64,000 bases of DNA from Rhizobium sp. CCGE 510. Lineage in GTDB: Bacteria > Pseudomonadota > Alphaproteobacteria > Rhizobiales > Rhizobiaceae. A model generated the notes under the pieces. That model did no database searches and was not told the origin of the DNA. It saw nothing but the letters and a program-made list of their open reading frames with translations. Position numbers and translations under genes: made by a program. Of the stretch, positions 51,216 to 60,000 are shown piece after piece; the first letter of the stretch is position 1; the number at the start of each line of letters is the position of its first letter. Location: the NCBI RefSeq assembly GCF_000292525.1, contig NZ_AEYF01000040.1, positions 62,001 to 126,000 on the forward strand, read 5' to 3'.

Positions 51216-51833
51216 CGCAAGTGCCACTAATCTCCTTAGAGCGTCTAAGATGACCAATTGCGGGCATTAACTCGGCTTGAGTAAGTGTCCGATTTGGGGC
51301 CGCCTGAATGGGTCGTCGACAGCGGTCGTTCCGAAGCCGGACGGATTCGGCTGAAGATCACGAACGTGAATCCTCTTCCCATGCCCGAACGGGAGATACG
51401 CCAACTGCAGTCCCACACCTGAACAGGCGAAGGCGAGCGACGCCGCAGGCATGACGATGTCTGGTCTATTGCCGCGCTCTATTGCTTCCGTGCGGCGCGC
51501 CCCGCAGCTAGGTCAGTCGGAAGATCGAGCGGCCGGCCACGCCTTCAACGTATCTTCCGCTGCCTAACGCGGTACTGCGCATAGAAGTGGCCAAGAAGGT
51601 CGTGCGGCGGCATGCCGACAATAAGCTTGCGCATGCGCGGCGGTAGCTTCCATATGCTTCATATCTAGGATGCTGCGACTTCCTCGCGCTTCTCTCCGTC
51701 GCCGCGGTTTTGTATCATGATGTTTGGCCCGAAGGCGGAATGCGACAGACGCACTGCGAGGGGCGGTGTGATCGTACCGGAATTCGCGCGACCGAGAGCC
51801 GACGTTGTGCTGTTGAAAGGGGAGACGAGGACG
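51216..51833. other. Gene-poor segment between argG and the sulfite-oxidase gene
   Basis: A 618-bp segment with no gene I can support. A minus-strand frame (51267-51452) and a plus-strand stretch that translates as a short protein tail ending at about 51648 (NAVLRIEVAKKVVRRHADNK) look like decayed coding sequence. Their family is not recognisable. Base composition is more mixed than in the flanking genes. It may be the edge of transferred DNA. Confidence 0.4.
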
Positions 51834-52943
51834 ATGCCGACACCACAGCAACCCAGTCCAATAGTTCGACAGAAATCCCCACCGAACATCGAGTTTCCGT
51901 TTGCGTCGCTCTCCGATTGGCTGATCCCAACCGAGCAGTTCTTCGTGCGAAACCATTTCCCGTCGCCGGACCTCGATGCGCGAGACTGGAGATTGCGCGT
52001 TGGCGGGGCGGTGGAGCGGCCGATCGAACTAGACCTCGACAGCATCAAGGCGATGCGGAGCACGACTTTCACCGCCGTCGTCGAGTGTGCAGGGAACGGG
52101 CGCGTCTACTATGAGCCGCCGAAGGAGGGGTTGCAGTGGCAGAACGGAGCCGTCGGCAATGCCGCGTGGACAGGTGTTCTTCTGCGCGAGATTTTGGAAA
52201 TGGCGGGCGTTAAGCAAACCGCATGTGAGGTTCTGCTCGCAGGCGCCGACAGCGGCGTCGTCGACACAAACAAGAAAACGGCTTCTCCCGGCCCCATCGC
52301 GTTTGCGCGCAGTTTACCGCTTGAGAAGGCCATCGCTGACAGCACGATCCTTGCCTATTCGATGAACGAGGAGCCGTTGACGCGGGATCATGGCTACCCG
52401 CTACGCGCGGTCGTGGGTGGCTGGTTCGGCATGGCTTGGGTCAAGTGGATCACGCATATCACGGTTGTGGAGCAACCGTTCCTTGGCTACTGGCAGGCGC
52501 GCGACTATTTCCGTTGGGAGCGCAGCCTCGGGGAACCCAGGCTGGTCCCCCTTGCGGAGATGGAGGTCAAAGCGCAGATCGCGCGTCCCGTACAGGGGGC
52601 GCATCTCATCGCCGGCCAACCGTACCGGATTTTCGGAGCCGCCTGGAGCGGAGAGGCTGCTATCCGGCAGGTGCAGGTCTGCACCGGAGATGGCAGGGGC
52701 TGGCGCGAGGGAAGGCTCCTCGAAACAGACCGTCCCTTTGCATGGCGCTTGTGGGAGTATGTGTGGACCCCCGAAGAAGTGGGGCGATATATACTGCGAT
52801 GTCGCGCGATCGATGGGGCGGGGTGCGTGCAGCCCGACCTCCAGCGTTCCGACTGCGAGAGCTACGCGGCCAATTGGATCGTTCCGGTGGAGGTTACGGT
52901 TGTTCCCGAGCCACAGAGGTACGAGGAGGAATTCGTGATCTAA
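51834..52943 (+). CDS. Sulfite-oxidase family molybdopterin enzyme
   Basis: A 369-aa molybdenum enzyme. The Moco domain (about 30-250) starts with SPPNIEFPFASLSDWLIPTE and FVRNHFPSPDLD; the Mo-binding cysteine lies in VVECAGNGR, and TRDHGYPLRAVVGGWFGM is the conserved tail. The dimerisation domain follows (GQPYRIFGAAWSGE to the end). There is no heme domain or Tat signal from this start. Sulfite oxidases oxidise sulfite to sulfate, but this subfamily has other possible substrates. GGGGAG lies upstream; the frame opens at 51717, so the start is uncertain. It lacks a cytochrome gene neighbour. Confidence 0.83.
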   Translation: MPTPQQPSPIVRQKSPPNIEFPFASLSDWLIPTEQFFVRNHFPSPDLDARDWRLRVGGAVERPIELDLDSIKAMRSTTFTAVVECAGNGRVYYEPPKEGLQWQNGAVGNAAWTGVLLREILEMAGVKQTACEVLLAGADSGVVDTNKKTASPGPIAFARSLPLEKAIADSTILAYSMNEEPLTRDHGYPLRAVVGGWFGMAWVKWITHITVVEQPFLGYWQARDYFRWERSLGEPRLVPLAEMEVKAQIARPVQGAHLIAGQPYRIFGAAWSGEAAIRQVQVCTGDGRGWREGRLLETDRPFAWRLWEYVWTPEEVGRYILRCRAIDGAGCVQPDLQRSDCESYAANWIVPVEVTVVPEPQRYEEEFVI

Positions 52944-53217
52944 TCACCCGCATGGGGAGGAATGGCGGCTGTTGGCGCAACTGCGACCCGCGTTGTCACT
53001 GCGTCATGTCCGCTTGCAGCAACAGCGACGGGGGGCTCGATGACCATTATGGGGCGCAGAGCAGCCTTATTTTTCGACAACGAATAATGTCCGCGCCGGG
53101 CCGAAAGCCGCCCCCAGTGGCGTTTCTACCTGATTCCGCCTTTCATCGCCGTTCGACCTCCCTTGACGGACGGCCGTCATTGCTTAGTCTGCCGCAATCA
53201 TCCTCCGGAGTATCCCC
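52944..53217. other. Intergenic region before the second lysE-type gene
   Basis: A 274-bp gap with no gene. Near its right end TTGACG (53163-53168) and TAGTCT (53185-53190) have a 16-bp spacer and could be the promoter of the following gene. Nothing else was recognised. Confidence 0.4.
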
Positions 53218-53859
53218 ATGACGCAGTCCCTCGTCGTCGGCGCCTTTCTGGCGGCGCTCTTTTATGTGCTCATTCCGGGACCCGCCTTCCTGCAACTGCT
53301 CGGCATCGGCGCCGGGCAGGGCCGCAAAGCGGGCGCCTTCTTCATGATGGGGCATCTGGTCGGGGATATCATATGGTCGTCGCTGGCGCTGATCGCGATC
53401 GTCGGGGCAAAGACGATCGGAACCTTCGTCTTCGACCTGCTCGGCCTTGCCTGCGGCTTCTATCTCGCCTGGATCGGCTGGAGCGCCGTCAATGCCAAGC
53501 CGAAAGCCGAGGGGCAGGCGCTGGTGGTGGTCGAGCGGCCGTTTCGCCGCGGTCTGATCTTCGGCGTCACCAATCCGAAGGGTTATCCGGTGGCGCTAGC
53601 CACCTTCACCGCACTGGTTGCGGGCTCGGCCGGAGCGCTTGATTTCGAGGCGTTGCCGCTGCTTGTCGGTGTGTCGTTCGTCGGTTTCGTGACGGCCGAC
53701 ATCATCCTGATTGGCGTCATCGGCGCGGGCGCGGTCCGCCGTTTCTATCGGGCGCATGAACGGTTGATCGTGCGTTGTTCGGGCGTACTGTTCATGGGCT
53801 TTGCCGCCCAGGCATTATGGCATGCAACACCCGGCCTTATCGGCTGGCGCAAGGCCTGA
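53218..53859 (+). CDS. LysE-family transporter (second copy)
   Basis: A 213-aa membrane protein with six predicted segments. LysE marks are FYVLIPGPAFLQLLGIGAGQG (about residues 14-34) and GLIFGVTNPKGYPVALATF (about 112-130). It is diverged from the exporter at 48178 and is not a recent duplicate. GGAG precedes the ATG. Substrate unknown. It converges on the hypothetical gene with one base between the two stop codons. Confidence 0.85.
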   Translation: MTQSLVVGAFLAALFYVLIPGPAFLQLLGIGAGQGRKAGAFFMMGHLVGDIIWSSLALIAIVGAKTIGTFVFDLLGLACGFYLAWIGWSAVNAKPKAEGQALVVVERPFRRGLIFGVTNPKGYPVALATFTALVAGSAGALDFEALPLLVGVSFVGFVTADIILIGVIGAGAVRRFYRAHERLIVRCSGVLFMGFAAQALWHATPGLIGWRKA

Positions 53860-53860
53860 T

Positions 53861-54292
53861 TCAACTATCCAGGAAATTGACGATCGATTTCAGCGTCTGG
53901 ACCTCGTCCGGTTCGCCGATCGACATGGCGACCTGCAACTGATTTTTGTAATAATCGAGGAAATTGAAGTTGGTGCCGTCGGTGACGCTGGAGAGATCGA
54001 TGACGTTGCCGAGCGGATCGATCGCATGCATCGGCAGCGGCTCGGAGATCGCCGCGTAGGTATTCTGATCGATCAGCCCGCTGTCGAAACTCTGGCGCGC
54101 GTAATTGCGCAGTTCTCCTGGGCTGACCGCGGTGAAATCCGGCCCTTCGTCACTATTGTCGTCGATCTTAAACGAGGCCGGGGCGGGAGCTCTGGTCTCA
54201 ATTTCAATATCAGAGGTCTTCGAACTTTTTGCGTTATTTGGATTATTTTTAAAAAGCAAACTCTGAGAAGACCGCACAGAAAAAATTTCCAT
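53861..54292 (-). CDS. Hypothetical protein with a CtrA-type promoter
   Basis: A 143-aa protein I do not recognise. The N-terminal third is polar and probably disordered (SVRSSQSLLFKNNPNNAKSS). The rest looks folded: SPGELRNYARQSFDSGLIDQ, then PLPMHAIDPLGNVIDLSS and FLDYYKNQLQVAMSIGEPDE, ending VNFLDS. There is no signal peptide, membrane segment or known motif. Upstream, on the minus strand, a well-spaced promoter and an exact TTAA-N7-TTAA site suggest control by the cell-cycle regulator CtrA. Related proteins probably exist in other rhizobia, but I cannot name a family. Confidence 0.75.
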   Translation of the reverse strand: MEIFSVRSSQSLLFKNNPNNAKSSKTSDIEIETRAPAPASFKIDDNSDEGPDFTAVSPGELRNYARQSFDSGLIDQNTYAAISEPLPMHAIDPLGNVIDLSSVTDGTNFNFLDYYKNQLQVAMSIGEPDEVQTLKSIVNFLDS

Positions 54293-54326
54293 GGCGCATG
54301 TCCCCGTGCACGGCGAAACATGGGAA

Positions 54327-54355
54327 AACTAGCGCTTGCGCGTGATTCGCGTCAA
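54327..54355 (-). promoter_or_regulatory. Promoter of the hypothetical gene at 53861
   Basis: On the minus strand TTGACG (54355-54350) and CTAGTT (54332-54327) are 17 bp apart. Transcription would start near 54320, 28 bp before the start codon. The -35 is overlapped by the palindrome CAATCGTTAACGATTG (54353-54368). Confidence 0.6.
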
Positions 54356-54358
54356 TCG

Positions 54359-54373
54359 TTAACGATTGGTTAA
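54359..54373 (-). promoter_or_regulatory. CtrA box next to the -35 of the hypothetical gene
   Basis: TTAA-CGATTGG-TTAA is an exact full CtrA site. It begins 3 bp from the -35 box, the position where CtrA activates in Caulobacter. A GATTC methylation site is at 54344-54348, inside the promoter. Confidence 0.65.
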
Positions 54374-54502
54374 TTTTCGCGCGTCAACTTTTGTCCACCA
54401 GATTTTGCAGGCGAGGCAAAAGGTCCTTCCCGGCAACATACCAATTCTGCGCCGGCTCTCCTATATTGACGAACCCCGTGCATGCCAAAAAGGAATTCTC
54501 CG

Positions 54503-56590
54503 ATGCCTTCTCCACATGATTTCAATCCGGCGCTGGTGACTTGGGACGGCCTTCACGGCCTGCCGCGTTTCGATGCCGTTGAAGACGGTGATTTCGCCGC
54601 CGCCTTCGACGCGGCGCTTGCCGCCCATGAGGGGGAGATCGACGAGATCGCCGGCAATGGCGAGGCGCCGACATTCGACAATACGGTCGTGGCGCTGGAG
54701 ATCGCCGGCGACGCGCTGTCGCGCGTTTCGGCGCTGTTCTGGAACAAGGCGGGCGCTCATACCAATGATGTGATCCAGGCGTTGGAGCGGGAGATCTCAC
54801 CGAAGATGTCGCGCCACTATTCGAAGATCGGCATGAACGCAGCGCTTTTCGCGCGCATCGACACGCTCTGGGAAACGCGCGACAGCCTTGGCCTGACGCT
54901 CGAACAGACACGCGTGCTGGAACGCCACTGGAAAGGTTTCGTCAAATCGGGCGCCAAGCTTGAAAAGGCAGAGCAGGAGGAGCTTGCGGCGATCAATGAG
55001 AAGCTTGCCGGCCTCGGGACGCAATTCGGCCAGAACGTGCTCGCCGACGAGAAGGCCTGGGCACTCGCGCTTTCTTCCGGAGCGGAACTCGACGGGCTGC
55101 CGGAATTCCTGCGCGACGCGATGGCCGCGGCAGCGCGCGAACGCGGTGAAGCGGGCAAATATGCGGTGACGCTGTCACGCTCGATTATCGAACCGTTCCT
55201 GACCTTCTCGGAACGCCGCGATCTGCGCGAGCAGGCTTTCAAGGCTTGGGTGGCACGCGGCGAAAATGACGGCGAGACGGACAATCGCGCCGTCATCAAG
55301 GAAACGCTGGCGCTGCGCCATCAGGTGGCAACGCTGCTTGGTTACGGCAATTTCGCCGAGTTGAAGCTCGACAACACGATGGCAAAAACGGCGGATGCGG
55401 TGAACGACCTGCTCAAGGCCGTCTGGGCGCGGGCGGTAAAACGCGCCGGCGAGGAGGAGGCCGATATATCAGCGCTGATTGCCGAGGAAGGGCGAAACCA
55501 CGAGGTGATGCCCTGGGACTGGCGCCACTACGCCGAAAAGATCCGGGCGCGAAAGTTCGATTTCTCCGAGGCCGAGCTCAAACCCTATCTGCAGCTCGAG
55601 AAGATCATCGAGGCCTGCTTCGAGGTGGCCGGCCGGCTGTTCGGTATCCACGCCGTCGAGAAGAAGGACGTGCCCGCCTATCACCCGGATGTCAGGGTGT
55701 TTGAAATCAGGGATCGCGAAGACCGGCTGGTCGCCCTTTTCCTCGGCGATTATTTTGCCCGCGGTTCGAAACGATCAGGCGCCTGGATGAGCTCGTTGCA
55801 ATCGCAGCACAGACTGGAGCTGAAGAACGGCCGCCACGGCGAGCTGCCGATCATCTACAACGTCTGCAATTTCGCCAAGCCGGCCGAGGGCAAGCCGGCA
55901 CTGCTGTCGCTCGACGATGCGCGCACGCTGTTCCACGAATTCGGCCACGCGCTGCACGGCATGCTTTCAAACGTCACCTACCCTTCCGTCGCCGGCACCG
56001 GCGTTTCGCGCGATTTCGTTGAACTGCCGTCGCAGCTCTACGAGCACTGGCTGACGGTGCCCGATATCCTGAAGCGCTACGCCGTGCATATCGAAACCGG
56101 CGAGCCGATGCCGCAGGATCTGCTCGACAAGGTGCTTGCCGCCCGGACCTTCAACGCTGGCTTCAACACCGTCGAGTTCACCTCGTCGGCGCTGGTCGAT
56201 ATGGCGTTTCACACGCGTGAGGCGGTTGCCGATCCGATGGCGGTGCAGGCGGAGGTGCTGGCCGAGATCGGCATGCCGAAATCGATCGTCATGCGCCATG
56301 CGACCCCGCACTTCCAGCATATCTTCTCCGGCGGTTATTCGGCCGGCTATTACTCCTATATGTGGTCGGAGGTGCTTGATGCCGACGCGTTTGCCGCCTT
56401 CGAGGAGACGGGAGATGCCTTCAACGGCGAGATGGCGCGCAAGCTCAAGGAGAATATCTATTCCGTCGGCGGTTCGGTCGATCCAGAGGACGCCTACAAG
56501 GCCTTCCGCGGCAAGCTGCCGAGCCCGCATGCGATGCTGGTCAAAAAGGGGCTTTCGACCTTCGAGGAATTGACAGGCAGCGACGCCTAA
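54503..56590 (+). CDS. M3-family metallopeptidase (oligopeptidase A / Dcp type)
   Basis: A 695-aa zinc peptidase. The motif HEFGH is at 478-482 (FHEFGHALHGMLS), with the third ligand Glu in FVELPSQLYEHW about 25 residues on. The C-terminal catalytic lobe has GYSAGYYSYMWSEVLDADAF, the substrate-pocket block of M3 enzymes. It cleaves short peptides in the cytoplasm; there is no signal peptide. AAGGA lies about 9 nt before the ATG at 54503, and an ATG seven codons earlier lacks one. It is followed by typA, with a hairpin between them. Confidence 0.92.
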   Translation: MPSPHDFNPALVTWDGLHGLPRFDAVEDGDFAAAFDAALAAHEGEIDEIAGNGEAPTFDNTVVALEIAGDALSRVSALFWNKAGAHTNDVIQALEREISPKMSRHYSKIGMNAALFARIDTLWETRDSLGLTLEQTRVLERHWKGFVKSGAKLEKAEQEELAAINEKLAGLGTQFGQNVLADEKAWALALSSGAELDGLPEFLRDAMAAAARERGEAGKYAVTLSRSIIEPFLTFSERRDLREQAFKAWVARGENDGETDNRAVIKETLALRHQVATLLGYGNFAELKLDNTMAKTADAVNDLLKAVWARAVKRAGEEEADISALIAEEGRNHEVMPWDWRHYAEKIRARKFDFSEAELKPYLQLEKIIEACFEVAGRLFGIHAVEKKDVPAYHPDVRVFEIRDREDRLVALFLGDYFARGSKRSGAWMSSLQSQHRLELKNGRHGELPIIYNVCNFAKPAEGKPALLSLDDARTLFHEFGHALHGMLSNVTYPSVAGTGVSRDFVELPSQLYEHWLTVPDILKRYAVHIETGEPMPQDLLDKVLAARTFNAGFNTVEFTSSALVDMAFHTREAVADPMAVQAEVLAEIGMPKSIVMRHATPHFQHIFSGGYSAGYYSYMWSEVLDADAFAAFEETGDAFNGEMARKLKENIYSVGGSVDPEDAYKAFRGKLPSPHAMLVKKGLSTFEELTGSDA

Positions 56591-56613
56591 GACAATTTGA
56601 TGACACGCCATGA

Positions 56614-56648
56614 TGCGGCAGGGCGACAGCCATGCCGCAGCTTTTGCG
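56614..56648 (+). terminator. Weak terminator-like hairpin after the M3 peptidase gene
   Basis: GCGGCA and TGCCGC pair around GGGCGACAGCCA (itself partly self-complementary), followed by GCTTTTGCG. The T-run is short, so termination would be partial. Confidence 0.4.
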
Positions 56649-56747
56649 CGTTCCCCTCTTTCGCAAACGCAAAAAAAACTGTATGGACGCCCCAAACCAA
56701 TAGGCGCGTCCTCAAGAGCGTGCGCCGCAGCCTCAGAGATTTTACAT

Positions 56748-58568
56748 ATGGCACTTCGCAATATCGCGATCATCGCGCACGTTGACCATGGCAAGACGAC
56801 CCTGGTGGATGAGCTTCTCAAGCAGTCCGGCTCGTTCCGCGAAAATCAGCGTGTCGCTGAACGCGTGATGGATTCGAACGATCTCGAAAAAGAACGCGGC
56901 ATCACCATTCTCGCCAAGGCGACCTCGGTCGAGTGGAAGGGTGTCCGCATCAACATCGTCGACACCCCCGGCCACGCCGACTTTGGCGGTGAAGTCGAGC
57001 GCATTCTGTCGATGGTGGACGGCGCGATCGTTCTCGTCGATGCGTCCGAAGGCCCGATGCCGCAGACCAAGTTCGTCGTCGGCAAGGCGCTGAAGGTCGG
57101 CCTTCGCCCGATCGTCGCGATCAACAAGATCGACCGTCCGGACGGCCGCCACGAAGAAGTCATCAACGAAGTCTTCGACCTTTTCGCCAATCTCGACGCG
57201 ACCGACGAGCAGCTCGACTTCCCGATCCTCTACGGTTCGGGCCGCGACGGCTGGATGAACGTCAATCCGGAAGGCCCGAAGGACCAGGGTCTCGCACCTC
57301 TGCTCGACCTGGTGCTCGCGCATGTCCCGGAGCCGACCGTTCACGAAGGCCCGTTCACGATGATCGGCACGATCCTCGAAGCCAACCCCTTCCTCGGCCG
57401 CATCATCACCGGCCGCATCAATTCCGGTTCCATCAAGCCGAACCAGGCGGTGAAGGTTCTTCACGCCGACGGCAAGACGATCGAAACCGGCCGGATTTCC
57501 AAGATCCTCGCCTTCCGTGGCATCGAGCGCACGGCCATCGACGAAGCGCATCAAGGCGATATCGTCGCGATCGCCGGCCTTTCCAAGGGCACGGTCGCCG
57601 ACACCTTCTGCGATCCCTCGGTCACCGAGCCGCTGCAGGCGCAGCCGATCGATCCGCCGACCGTCACCATGTCGTTCATCGTCAACGATAGCCCGCTGGC
57701 GGGCACCGAAGGCGACAAGGTTACCTCCCGCGTCATCCGCGACCGTCTGCTCAAGGAAGCCGAAGGCAACGTCGCCCTGAAGATCGAAGAGGCCGAAGGC
57801 AAGGATTCGTTCTACGTATCCGGCCGCGGCGAACTTCAGCTCGCCGTTCTCATCGAAACCATGCGTCGCGAAGGCTTCGAGCTTGCCGTGTCGCGTCCGC
57901 GCGTCGTGATGCACAAGGATGAAAACGGCCAGCTTCTGGAGCCGATCGAAGAGGTCGTCGTCGACGTCGACGAAGAACATTCCGGTGTCGTCGTGCAGAA
58001 GATGTCCGAGCGCAAGGCCGAAATGGTCGAGCTGCGTCCGTCGGGTGGCAACCGTCTTCGCCTGCGTTTCTACGCGCCGACCCGTGGCCTGATCGGCTAC
58101 CAGTCGGAACTGCTGACGGATACGCGCGGCACGGCGATCATGAACCGCCTGTTCCACGACTACCAGCCCTACAAGGGTGTGATCGGTGGCCGCGTCAACG
58201 GCGTGCTGCTCGCCAACGCTCCCGGCGAAGCCGTCGCCTATGCGATGTTCAACCTGGAAGATCGCGGCCCGATGATCATCGAGCCGGGCGAAAAGGTCTA
58301 TGCCGGCATGATCATTGGCATCCACACGCGCGACAACGACCTTGAAGTGAATGTCCTGAAGGGCAAGCAGCTCACCAACATCCGCGCCGCCGGCAAGGAC
58401 GAAGCCGTCAAGCTGACGCCGCCGATCCGCATGACGCTTGATCGTGCTCTTTCCTGGATCCAGGAAGACGAACTGATGGAAGTGACACCGAAGAATATTC
58501 GTCTGCGCAAGATGTATCTCGACGCAAACGATCGCAAGCGCTTCGAAAAGTCCAAAGCGGCTCTGTGA
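56748..58568 (+). CDS. typA: Translational GTPase TypA/BipA
   Basis: A 606-aa elongation-factor-like GTPase that binds the ribosome and helps 50S assembly and stress growth. The P-loop AHVDHGKTT is at 10-18, followed by RGITI (switch I), DTPGHADF and NKIDRPD. The EF2-like domains and the BipA-specific C-terminal domain (about 480-606, GEKVYAGMIIGIH and RKMYLDANDRKRFEKSK) are complete. The start at 56748 (MALRNIAIIAHVD) fits the family; the open frame upstream is shadow. A strong terminator follows. A long antisense frame over the gene is not real. Confidence 0.96.
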   Translation: MALRNIAIIAHVDHGKTTLVDELLKQSGSFRENQRVAERVMDSNDLEKERGITILAKATSVEWKGVRINIVDTPGHADFGGEVERILSMVDGAIVLVDASEGPMPQTKFVVGKALKVGLRPIVAINKIDRPDGRHEEVINEVFDLFANLDATDEQLDFPILYGSGRDGWMNVNPEGPKDQGLAPLLDLVLAHVPEPTVHEGPFTMIGTILEANPFLGRIITGRINSGSIKPNQAVKVLHADGKTIETGRISKILAFRGIERTAIDEAHQGDIVAIAGLSKGTVADTFCDPSVTEPLQAQPIDPPTVTMSFIVNDSPLAGTEGDKVTSRVIRDRLLKEAEGNVALKIEEAEGKDSFYVSGRGELQLAVLIETMRREGFELAVSRPRVVMHKDENGQLLEPIEEVVVDVDEEHSGVVVQKMSERKAEMVELRPSGGNRLRLRFYAPTRGLIGYQSELLTDTRGTAIMNRLFHDYQPYKGVIGGRVNGVLLANAPGEAVAYAMFNLEDRGPMIIEPGEKVYAGMIIGIHTRDNDLEVNVLKGKQLTNIRAAGKDEAVKLTPPIRMTLDRALSWIQEDELMEVTPKNIRLRKMYLDANDRKRFEKSKAAL

Positions 58569-58574
58569 GAAGTC

Positions 58575-58597
58575 GCATGTCGCGGATAACGACATGC
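58575..58597. repeat. Short palindromic repeat after typA
   Basis: GCATGTCG at 58575-58582 is mirrored at 58590-58597, with a 7-nt loop. It matches the outer arms of the repeats at 34809 and 42380 with the middle part deleted. It begins 7 bp after the typA stop codon. Confidence 0.65.
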
Positions 58598-58629
58598 ATC
58601 AACAAAGAGCTTTAAAAACAACGTTTGAG

Positions 58630-58656
58630 ACCCCGGCCTTGGTGCCGGGGTTTTTT
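58630..58656 (+). terminator. Intrinsic terminator of typA
   Basis: CCCCGGC pairs with GCCGGGG around CTTGGT, followed by six T residues. It lies 61 bp after the stop codon. Confidence 0.88.
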
Positions 58657-58692
58657 ATTGTGCGCTGCGCTGATTCCGACTTGTGACAATCG

Positions 58693-58707
58693 TTAAAAAA
58701 GCGTTAA
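58693..58707 (+). promoter_or_regulatory. CtrA box upstream of the acetyltransferase gene at 58806
   Basis: TTAA-AAAAGCG-TTAA is an exact full CtrA site, 98 bp before the start codon. TTTATC follows at 58710-58715 and could serve as a -10. A GATTC site is at 58672-58676. Confidence 0.55.
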
Positions 58708-58805
58708 ATTTTATCTGTCGTCCACATATCAAGTCTGTGGGCAATCGATCACGATGCGCTGGCCGCATATGGTTAATTGCCTTTGGCGGGACCAGAGTGA
58801 ACGTT

Positions 58806-59312
58806 ATGAAGACGTTGTCGATCGATGTTCGGCGGGCCGAACCCAACGATGCCCGAGCCATATCGGAAACCCATAGACTCGCCTGGCAGCATACTTACGC
58901 AGGCATTATTCCGCATCGCGCACTGACGCAGATGATCGAGCGGCGCGGTGAAAACTGGTGGCGCAAGGCAACGCGCGGTCCGGCGACGTTGCTGGTTCTC
59001 GATGTCGCCGGAACCGTTGCCGGCTACGCGACGCTCGGCCTCAACCGCGCCCGGGCGCTGCCGCAGGAAGGCGAGATTTACGAACTTTACCTTCGGCCGG
59101 AATATCAGGGCATCGGCCTCGGCCGGATGCTGTTCGGTGAGGCGCGCCGACTGTTGAAGTCGCTCGGCTGCAAGGGGCTGGTCGTCTGGTGCCTCGAGGA
59201 AAACGAGACCGCCGGCCGTTTCTACCGTCATCACGGCGGGGTCGATTTCTGCGAAGGCATGGAAAGTTTCGACCACAGGCAGTTGAAGAAGATCGGCTTC
59301 ATCTGGAACTGA
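58806..59312 (+). CDS. GNAT-family N-acetyltransferase
   Basis: A 168-aa acetyltransferase. The acetyl-CoA-binding block is IYELYLRPEYQGIGLGRMLFGEARRL (about residues 89-114; motif QGIGLG). The GRFYRHHGGV segment near 140 is also typical. The substrate is unknown; RimI-like protein targets and small molecules are both possible. ATG 58806 (MKTLSID) is preferred over the earlier ATG at 58683, which would place the start inside the predicted promoter. It is monocistronic, with a CtrA box upstream. Confidence 0.83.
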   Translation: MKTLSIDVRRAEPNDARAISETHRLAWQHTYAGIIPHRALTQMIERRGENWWRKATRGPATLLVLDVAGTVAGYATLGLNRARALPQEGEIYELYLRPEYQGIGLGRMLFGEARRLLKSLGCKGLVVWCLEENETAGRFYRHHGGVDFCEGMESFDHRQLKKIGFIWN

Positions 59313-59459
59313 CCGGGCTGGTTGCGACGGCCTGTTTTCCCATTCGAAAGTTTGAGTATTTTGCGCCGGTGCTGTCACGCATTGGTGATCTCAAATGTTG
59401 CGTTGCCACATGAAACTGATTATCTGGCTGCGAGCAATTTAACCTCGCGGGAGTTTCCT

Positions 59460-59996
59460 ATGCGCATCGACGCCATTTCAATCGGTAATAATCCACCTGA
59501 GGACGTCAACGTTATCGTCGAGGTTCCGGTCGGTGGCCATCCCATCAAGTATGAGATGGACAAGGAAGCCGGCACGCTGGTCGTCGATCGTTTCCTCTAT
59601 ACGCCGATGACCTACCCGGGCAATTATGGTTTCGTGCCGCACACGCTGTCGGAAGACGGCGACCCGATCGACGTGCTGATCGCCAGCACCCGCCCGCTGG
59701 TTCCGGGCTGCGTCATCAACGTGCGCCCGATCGGCGTCCTGAAGATGGAAGACAATTCCGGCAAGGACGAGAAGATCATCGCCGTGCCGTCGCCGAAGCT
59801 GACGCTGCGCTATGAAAAGGTGAAGAACCACACCGATCTTCCCGAGATCACGCTGAAGCAGATCGAGCATTTCTTCGAACACTACAAAGATCTGGAGCCC
59901 GGCAAGTGGGTGAAGATCTATGGCTGGGGCGATTCCAAGGAAGCCGGCGAACTCATCCTTGAAGCCGTCGAGCGCGCCAAGAAGAACAAGGGCTGA
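59460..59996 (+). CDS. ppa: Inorganic pyrophosphatase
   Basis: A 178-aa family I soluble pyrophosphatase that pulls biosynthetic reactions forward by hydrolysing PPi. The active-site motif EDGDPIDVLI is at about 65-74. Also conserved are IKYEMDKEAGTLVVDRFL and the GWGDSKEAGELI segment near the C-terminus. GGGAG lies just upstream of the ATG at 59460, and length agrees with bacterial hexameric forms. It converges on the DUF167 gene (4 bp between the stop codons). Confidence 0.95.
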   Translation: MRIDAISIGNNPPEDVNVIVEVPVGGHPIKYEMDKEAGTLVVDRFLYTPMTYPGNYGFVPHTLSEDGDPIDVLIASTRPLVPGCVINVRPIGVLKMEDNSGKDEKIIAVPSPKLTLRYEKVKNHTDLPEITLKQIEHFFEHYKDLEPGKWVKIYGWGDSKEAGELILEAVERAKKNKG

Positions 59997-60000
59997 TAAT

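Noticed and set aside
51267..51452. Small minus-strand gene in the gap after argG
   Set aside because: No ribosome site, odd composition and no recognisable family. It was kept only as a possible decayed trace.
56742..58595. Long antisense frame of about 600 codons over typA
   Set aside because: It is a shadow: GC-rich codons with a G or C at the third position leave the opposite strand open. It has no ribosome site or family motif, and typA is certain.
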